Shown piece by piece: positions 5,797 to 10,699 of a stretch of 10,699 bases of DNA. The notes below the pieces were generated by a model, which was given only the letters and a program-made list of their open reading frames with translations, did not search any database and was not told the DNA's origin. Source of the DNA: Planctomycetaceae bacterium (lineage in GTDB: Bacteria > Planctomycetota > Planctomycetia > Pirellulales > Thermoguttaceae); NCBI GenBank assembly GCA_015062085.1, contig SUVI01000139.1:1-10699 (forward strand), read 5' to 3'. Positions within the stretch are counted from its first letter, which is position 1. Every line of letters begins with the position of its first letter. The translations under genes and the position numbers were made by a program.

Positions 5797-8700
5797 CTAT
5801 CGCGGCGGTATCCGGTGTGCCGTCGCGTACAGGACCGGAAGAACGATGAGCGTCAGGAACGTCGCGGCGAGCAGTCCCCCGACGATGACGGCAGAGAGCG
5901 CACCGTAAAATGTATCGCCAAGCAGCGGAGCTACCCCAAGGATCGTCGTTCCGGAGGCTAAGACGACGGGACGGAATCGCGTCACGGCAGTCTCAATGAC
6001 GGCGTCCCATGCGCTGAGTTTTCCGGAAGCCAGCATCGCGTCCGTGTCCGTCACGAGCACGATCCCGTTTTTGATGAGCATCCCGGAAAGTCCGAGAGAT
6101 CCCGGAATGCAGAGAAACTCGAATGAATGCCCGGTCGCCAGCAGCCCCAGCGTCACTCCGATGACCGACAGCGGGACCGTCAGGAAGATCAGGACAGGCT
6201 GAAGCAGATGGTCAAACATCGCGACGCAGATGAGAAACATTCCGAGAAAACAGACCGGAAAAATGCGGGCCAGCGGTCTCTTTCCCTTCTCCGACGCCTC
6301 AAACTCACCGCGCCAGGCCATTTCGTAACCGGGGGGGAGGCGGAAATCCGCCGCTTTCAGTGCCGCGGCGGCTTTCTCTCGCAAAACCGACGCCGGGATC
6401 CCAGACGCATTACACTGTACCGTGATCGCGGGTTTTCGGTCCACTCGGCGCAGAATCGGATCTTCGTATTTCAGGTTCGTGAGATGAAACGCCAGCTGAT
6501 CGAGCCGCAAAAAGGTATTCAGCGCCGGACAGTAGACCTGGGTCATTCCGAGTTTTTCAACGTCGGCTCTTTCTGCAGCGGGGAGACGCCACAGGATCGG
6601 AATATCGTCCTCTCCGACACGCAGACGCCCGACCAACATTCCGCGCAAACTCGTGTGGACCGCACGTGAAATATCCGCCCGGCTCAGACCTGCACGCTTG
6701 ACGGCATCTTCCCGGATCTCCGGACGCAGGACCATCACCTTTTGCCGCCAGTCATCGCGCAGCTCGACCGTCTCGGGGAACTGTGCAAAGATCTCCTGCG
6801 CTCTTTCCGAAAGCCGGTGAAGTTCCAGAGCTTCACGTCCGCGGATCTCCAGCTCGACCGCATACGAAACGGACGGACCTTCCCGGAAAAATCGCACCTG
6901 CGGCATACCATCCGGAAGTTTCGCTCGCATGAATTCCCGGACTTTTTCTGCGATCATCGGAACGTTCCGCCAATCATCCGCCGTCACGAGAAGCTGCGAA
7001 AAACAGGACGCCGGCTCCCGGTGCTCGTACGTCAAAATGTACCGGAGCGACCCGGATCCGATGAAGGAACTGACGTTTTGAACTTCCGGAAGCGTCTTCA
7101 GAAACGCCTCGATCTGCCGGGTATCTTCCGACGTCACCTCGATCGCCGTCCCTTCCGTCCGCCAGTAGTCGATGAAAAACTGATTCCGGGTCGAATTTCC
7201 GAAAAATGTATCCGGCACCCGGCTGAAACCGATGACTGAGAGGGCCAAAAGTACGGCCGTTCCTCCGAGCGTCAGCCATCGGAACCGCATTGCCGTCCCG
7301 ATGAGACTGCGGTAAACGCGGTAAAACGGCGAGCGGTACGGATCCGTTTGGGGCTCTTTCGGAACCTTCAAAAACCAGACGCACAGAAGCGGCAGGATCG
7401 TGACGGCCGTCACCCAGCTCAAAAGCAGTGAAATGGCGAGCACCTGAAACAGCGAGGCGCAGAACTCACCGATATTATCCGGCGCAAATCCAATCGCGGC
7501 AAACGCAAGGATCGCGATGAGCGTCGCCCCCAGAAGCGGAAACTGATTTTTTCGCACTGCCTGTACGGCCGCCGTTTCGCGCGGAGTTCCTTTTTGAACG
7601 GAGACGAGCGTCTCTTCCAGCACGACGATCGCATTATCCACGAGCATCCCCAGCGCGATGATCAGCGCCCCGAGCGAAATGACTTGGAGCGTGATCCCGC
7701 AGAAGTACATGACGATGAACGTCGCCAAAACCGTCAGCAGCAAAACCGCGCCGATCAGGATCCCGCTCCGCAGCCCCATAAAGACCATCAGCAGAACGAT
7801 GACGATCGCGAGCGACTCGCAAAGATTCACGAGAAACGCGTTGACCGACTCCGTCACATTCTGCGCCTGATCGAAAATGATGTCCAGTTCCAGCCCCGTC
7901 GGCCACTGCGTCTCCCGAAGTTCCGCGAGCATCGCATTCAGGTCTTCACCCATGAAAACGACATTTCCCCCCGCTTTCGTCGAGATCCCCATCGCCAATG
8001 CGGGTCTCCCGTTAAACCGAAAGAGCGTCTCGGGCGGTTCCTTGACCTCAAATTCAAGCGAGTCCGTTTCCACGAGGTCGCCGAGCGTCACGACACTTTC
8101 GCCGGAGGAATCCGAAACCGCGATATTCAGAATACTCTTGAGCGATTCCAGCTCTCCGGTCGGCGAAATACGCACGCGGTCATTTCCGATACGCACTTCG
8201 CCTGCGTCGACGACCTGATTCTGCTTTTCCAGCTCGTGCATGATCCGGTACGGCACATAACCGCGCGTCGCAAGTTTCGCCATCGGGATCTCGAGATAGA
8301 CCGCGTTCTGCTGCACTCCGTAAAAATCGATCTTCGCAATGTCGCGCACTTCCTGAATGTTCAGAAGCTCCTTTTTCAGCCACTTTCCCTGCTCGCGGAG
8401 CCAGATGAGCTGCTCGGCTTCCGTTTTCCCTGCCGCAAATTCCTCCGAACACGAAAGCGCATAGTAGATCCCGTACACGTCGCCGAAATCATCCGTCACG
8501 ACCGGTTTCGAGCATCCGCGAGGCAGCCGGGACTGCGCATCGCCGATCTTTTTCCGAAGAAAGTCCCAGATCTGCGGAAGTTCATGCGATTTGAGCGTCG
8601 GAAGCATTTCCACCGTAATGTACGAAACACCGGCCTGAGACATTGATTCGATCCGGCTGACCTCGCTCATGGACTGGATCGCTTCCTCGAGTACATCCGT

Positions 8701-8889
8701 GACCAGCTCTTCCATTTCGGACGGCGACGCGCCGGGAAAATGCGTCGTGATCATCGCGGTCTTGATGGTGAAATCCGGGTAGGAAAGTCTCCCAAGATGC
8801 TCGAATGCGTAGATCCCGTAAATGACCGTCAGGATCATGAGCGCGACCGGGACCGATTTCCGTTTCAGACAAAATACTGCGGGATCCAT
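5797..8889 (-). CDS. RND-family efflux permease (AcrB-like)
   Basis: A full-length inner-membrane proton-driven exporter of 1,030 residues. The preferred start is the ATG at 8889, preceded by AAGGAGG (AGGAGG ending 11 nt upstream); a GTG at 8910 in the same frame would put that ribosome binding site inside the gene. Numbering from ATG: first membrane helix at about 12-30, a large periplasmic domain, helices from about 355 to 505 with GMLVDNAIVVLEE (Asp418-Asn419) in TM4, a second periplasmic domain, and a C-terminal helix bundle with GMLIKNGIVLVTD (Lys940) in TM10. AcrB has two Asp at the TM4 position; one is Asn here, a variant seen in several RND branches. Substrate cannot be predicted. No membrane-fusion or outer-membrane partner is in the window. 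No clear minus-strand promoter was found in the gap upstream. Confidence 0.93.
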   Translation of the reverse strand: MDPAVFCLKRKSVPVALMILTVIYGIYAFEHLGRLSYPDFTIKTAMITTHFPGASPSEMEELVTDVLEEAIQSMSEVSRIESMSQAGVSYITVEMLPTLKSHELPQIWDFLRKKIGDAQSRLPRGCSKPVVTDDFGDVYGIYYALSCSEEFAAGKTEAEQLIWLREQGKWLKKELLNIQEVRDIAKIDFYGVQQNAVYLEIPMAKLATRGYVPYRIMHELEKQNQVVDAGEVRIGNDRVRISPTGELESLKSILNIAVSDSSGESVVTLGDLVETDSLEFEVKEPPETLFRFNGRPALAMGISTKAGGNVVFMGEDLNAMLAELRETQWPTGLELDIIFDQAQNVTESVNAFLVNLCESLAIVIVLLMVFMGLRSGILIGAVLLLTVLATFIVMYFCGITLQVISLGALIIALGMLVDNAIVVLEETLVSVQKGTPRETAAVQAVRKNQFPLLGATLIAILAFAAIGFAPDNIGEFCASLFQVLAISLLLSWVTAVTILPLLCVWFLKVPKEPQTDPYRSPFYRVYRSLIGTAMRFRWLTLGGTAVLLALSVIGFSRVPDTFFGNSTRNQFFIDYWRTEGTAIEVTSEDTRQIEAFLKTLPEVQNVSSFIGSGSLRYILTYEHREPASCFSQLLVTADDWRNVPMIAEKVREFMRAKLPDGMPQVRFFREGPSVSYAVELEIRGREALELHRLSERAQEIFAQFPETVELRDDWRQKVMVLRPEIREDAVKRAGLSRADISRAVHTSLRGMLVGRLRVGEDDIPILWRLPAAERADVEKLGMTQVYCPALNTFLRLDQLAFHLTNLKYEDPILRRVDRKPAITVQCNASGIPASVLREKAAAALKAADFRLPPGYEMAWRGEFEASEKGKRPLARIFPVCFLGMFLICVAMFDHLLQPVLIFLTVPLSVIGVTLGLLATGHSFEFLCIPGSLGLSGMLIKNGIVLVTDTDAMLASGKLSAWDAVIETAVTRFRPVVLASGTTILGVAPLLGDTFYGALSAVIVGGLLAATFLTLIVLPVLYATAHRIPPR

Positions 8890-8972
8890 GATGCCGTTTT
8901 CCTCCTTCACTCGATTTTCCTCGAACTCCGCCTCTCCCCGCCGTCAGTTTCGCCGGCCTCGCCGATCCCGCA
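8890..8972. other. Leader region of the RND permease gene
   Basis: No gene is supported here. On the minus strand this stretch leads into the permease start and carries AAGGAGG (8901-8907 on the plus coordinates), the likely ribosome binding site. No convincing -10 or -35 pair was found on the minus strand. Confidence 0.5.
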
Positions 8973-9039
8973 GATCCGCTAATTTCACCGATCCGCTAAT
9001 TTCACCGATCCGCTAATTTCACCGATCCGCTAATTTCGC
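8973..9039 (+). repeat. 17-bp tandem repeat GATCCGCTAATTTCACC, about 4 copies
   Basis: Three identical units (8973-8989, 8990-9006, 9007-9023) and a fourth that departs at its end (9024-9039). It lies in the gap between two divergent genes, upstream of both the efflux permease and the GH43 enzyme. The unit begins with the same GATCCGC found in the 9-bp repeat at 2935-2979. More GATCC or GATCCC copies flank it near 8963 and 9050. Confidence 0.92.
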
Positions 9040-9140
9040 AGGCCCCGCCGATCCAGACTGTTCATCCAGAGAGCCGGAGTAATGATCTTCCTTCAAAAAG
9101 ATTCTAGAAGACGCGGCAAAAAAAGAGAAAAAGGCGACTC

Positions 9141-9168
9141 TTGACTTTTTCCGCCTCATGAATATAAT
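9141..9168 (+). promoter_or_regulatory. Sigma70-type promoter of the GH43 gene
   Basis: TTGACT (9141-9146), a 16-bp spacer and a consensus TATAAT (9163-9168). Transcription should start near 9175, giving a leader of about 70 nt before the ATG at 9246, with a modest AGGA at 9233-9236 as ribosome binding site. Confidence 0.75.
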
Positions 9169-9245
9169 GTAGGGAATAGAATGGCTTTTCCTATACTGTT
9201 TCGGAGAAGCACACCCCCTTTCCCTTTTGATCAGGAACCTGAACC

Positions 9246-10235
9246 ATGAAGACTTTTCGCACTTTCCGTCTTCTTTCCATCCTTTCCGCGGCCGTTTTGA
9301 CGGCGTGTACCTTCCTAGCGGCCTCACAGACGAAGGCGGAAAACCCAATTTTCCCCGGCTGGTACGCCGACCCGGAAGTCATGATCTACGGCGATACGTA
9401 CTGGATCTACCCGACCTATTCCGCAAGATTCAATGACCAGACCTTTTTCGATGCGTTTTCGTCCAAAGACCTCGTGAACTGGACGAAGCACGAGAAGATC
9501 CTCACGACGAAAGAAGTCACTTGGGCTCGCCGCGCGATGTGGGCGCCGAGCGTCATTCAGAAAGACGGAAAATACTACTTCTTCTTCGGAGCCAACGACG
9601 TGCATGAAGGCGAGATCGGCGGCATCGGCGTCGCGGTGGCCGACAAACCGGAAGGTCCGTACCGCGACCTGCTCGGCAAACCGCTCGTCAATGAGATCGT
9701 GAACGGTGCACAGCCGATCGATCAGTACGTTTTCAAGGACGATGACGGCCAGTACTATCTGATTTACGGCGGATGGCGTCACTGCAATATCGCGAAACTG
9801 AAGGACGACTTCACCGGTTTCATCCCGTTCGAGGACGGCACGATCTTCAAAGAGATCACGCCGAAAAACTATGTCGAGGGACCGTGTGTCTTCAAGAAAA
9901 ACGGAAAATACTATTTCATGTGGTCCGAAGGCGGCTGGACGGGACCGAACTACTGCGTCGCGTACGCCATTTCCGACTCACTCTTTGGCCCGCACGAACG
10001 GATCGGGAAAATCATCGAATCGGACCTGAACGTCGCCAGAGGTTCGGGACACCACAGCGTCATGAACATTCCGGGAACCGACGAATGGTACGTCGTCTAC
10101 CATCGCCGTCCGCTGACCGAGACCCACGGCAACCACCGCTGCACGTGCATCGAGCGGATGTACTTCAACCCCGACGGAACCATCAAGCCCGTAAAACTCA
10201 CGTTTGAAGGCGTCCCGGCCCGCACGCTTCCGTAA
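9246..10235 (+). CDS. Exported glycoside hydrolase, family 43-like
   Basis: A 329-residue enzyme with the five-bladed beta-propeller pattern of GH43 proteins, which typically cleave arabinose-, xylose- or galactose-containing glycans. The three acidic active-site positions can be placed: Asp42 in FPGWYADPE (catalytic base), Asp159 in AQPIDQYVF (pKa modulator) and Glu211 in YVEGPCVFKKNGKYYFMW (general acid). Other propeller strands include MWAPSVIQKDGKYYFFF and GSGHHSVMNIPGTDEWYVVYHRR. There is no additional carbohydrate-binding domain. The N-terminus is an export signal with two possible outcomes: a lipobox-like LTAC ending at Cys21, or ordinary cleavage after TKA near residue 31. It has its own promoter at 9141-9168 and a terminator at 10296-10333, so it is probably transcribed alone. 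The family is well supported; the subfamily and exact substrate are not determined. Confidence 0.92.
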   Translation: MKTFRTFRLLSILSAAVLTACTFLAASQTKAENPIFPGWYADPEVMIYGDTYWIYPTYSARFNDQTFFDAFSSKDLVNWTKHEKILTTKEVTWARRAMWAPSVIQKDGKYYFFFGANDVHEGEIGGIGVAVADKPEGPYRDLLGKPLVNEIVNGAQPIDQYVFKDDDGQYYLIYGGWRHCNIAKLKDDFTGFIPFEDGTIFKEITPKNYVEGPCVFKKNGKYYFMWSEGGWTGPNYCVAYAISDSLFGPHERIGKIIESDLNVARGSGHHSVMNIPGTDEWYVVYHRRPLTETHGNHRCTCIERMYFNPDGTIKPVKLTFEGVPARTLP

Positions 10236-10295
10236 AGCGGCACGGTCTGAAACTCCGGCCCTGAATCGCGCGTAAACCGAAACCATGCGCAAAAC

Positions 10296-10333
10296 TCCCC
10301 GACACCCAATTGCACGTGCCGGGGAATTTTCTT
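10296..10333. terminator. Bidirectional terminator between GH43 and nuclease genes
   Basis: TCCCCGACAC (10296-10305) pairs with GTGCCGGGGA (10316-10325) apart from one A-C mismatch, around a 10-nt loop. ATTTTCTT follows on the plus strand, and on the minus strand the stem is followed by GTTTTG. It lies 60 bp after the GH43 stop and immediately past the stop of the convergent minus-strand gene, so it can serve both. Confidence 0.75.
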
Positions 10334-10699
10334 AAAATCTCTTGACCACCGCCTTTTGTTTTGGATCGTACTCAAATTCCTCAAGTGACCCGTTCAGGAT
10401 CCGAAAAATGCCTTCATTAATCACTCCCAGCGAAAGGTCGAACCACTCGCGGACCGTATGGCGTAAACCGTCCGGCCCCCAAACGTCAATGGAAAAACGA
10501 GCCGGAGCGAAGAAATCGTGAAGCGTCTTCTCGAATCTATGCGAATCCACATTGAAAACTGCCAACTCATTCACGATCTGAACTTTCGCCATCAGGTACG
10601 TCACTTCCTGCGCCGCGTTTTTGATCCGTTCCTCCACTTTTCCGCGGCAGAATCCAATTTTGTGGAGATTCGGAATCGCTCTCACTGCCGGATCTTTAC
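10332..10699 (-). CDS. GIY-YIG nuclease family protein (T5orf172/MUG113-like), C-terminal part
   Basis: The minus-strand frame ends at TAA (10334-10332) and remains open to the right edge, so the N-terminus is missing; a GTG at 10685 is inside a conserved region (KDPAVRAIPNLHKIGF) and is not a real start. The visible 122 or so residues have the pattern of the T5orf172/MUG113 branch of GIY-YIG proteins: NLHKIGF, then the Arg in VEERIKNA, TYLMAKVQIV, the Glu in FEKTLHDFFAPARFSIDVWG, and the closing REWFDLSLGVINEGIFRILNG. The conserved KIG, Arg and Glu positions are retained, so a catalytic fold is plausible. The GIY-YIG motif itself should lie outside the window. The cellular role of this branch is poorly known; such genes often occur alone or near restriction or mobile functions, neither of which is visible here. 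Confidence 0.85.
   Translation of the reverse strand, partial: KDPAVRAIPNLHKIGFCRGKVEERIKNAAQEVTYLMAKVQIVNELAVFNVDSHRFEKTLHDFFAPARFSIDVWGPDGLRHTVREWFDLSLGVINEGIFRILNGSLEEFEYDPKQKAVVKRF

Noticed and set aside
7594..8646. A 350-codon plus-strand frame rich in Arg, His and Asp
   Set aside because: It is antisense to the RND permease and its composition is typical of a shadow frame.
8887..8910. GTG start giving a 7-residue longer RND permease
   Set aside because: The AAGGAGG ribosome binding site would lie within the coding region; ATG 8889 gives the usual RND N-terminus.

Overview
The window is a stretch of bacterial chromosome with moderately high GC and eight protein genes, two of them cut by the window edges. 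No rRNA, tRNA, CRISPR array, insertion sequence or phage module was seen. The gene content points to the Planctomycetota or a neighbouring PVC lineage such as Lentisphaerota: an FGE-like sulfatase-domain protein, a response regulator with an excisionase/MerR-type helix-turn-helix in front of the receiver, secreted carbohydrate-active proteins, and start sites that often lack a Shine-Dalgarno sequence. That placement is an inference from gene families and is held with moderate confidence.

Layout, left to right. (1) The C-terminal end of an FGE-sulfatase-domain protein (1-353, +). (2) A 178-bp gap with a large imperfect hairpin and a promoter for homoserine dehydrogenase (532-1845, +), the enzyme at the threonine/methionine branch point. 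(3) A 371-bp gap with a 9-bp tandem repeat, a clear intrinsic terminator and two consecutive sigma70-type promoters that drive the response regulator (2217-2801, +). (4) A strong terminator and a block of tandem repeats, then a short soluble histidine kinase (3018-3788, +). The kinase and regulator plausibly form a two-component pair although they do not share an uninterrupted transcript. (5) An 18-bp tandem repeat, then a secreted parallel beta-helix protein (3926-5776, +). (6) Convergent to it, with a 20-bp gap, a full-length RND efflux permease (5797-8889, -) without its usual periplasmic adaptor or outer-membrane partner in the window. (7) A 356-bp divergent gap with a 17-bp tandem repeat and a promoter for an exported GH43-type glycosidase (9246-10235, +). 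(8) A bidirectional terminator, then the C-terminal part of a GIY-YIG/T5orf172-type nuclease (10332-10699, -) that runs off the right edge.

The beta-helix protein, the GH43 enzyme and the FGE-like protein suggest an organism that handles complex glycans, but the genes do not form one obvious operon. Most are separate transcription units with their own promoters or terminators. I found no convincing new multi-gene system. The most unusual signals are in the gaps: short tandem repeats of different unit length (9, 17 and 18 bp) that share a GATCC core, four promoter candidates that all have exactly 16 bp between -35 and -10, and a promoter region with inverted and direct repeats in front of the HTH-receiver gene.
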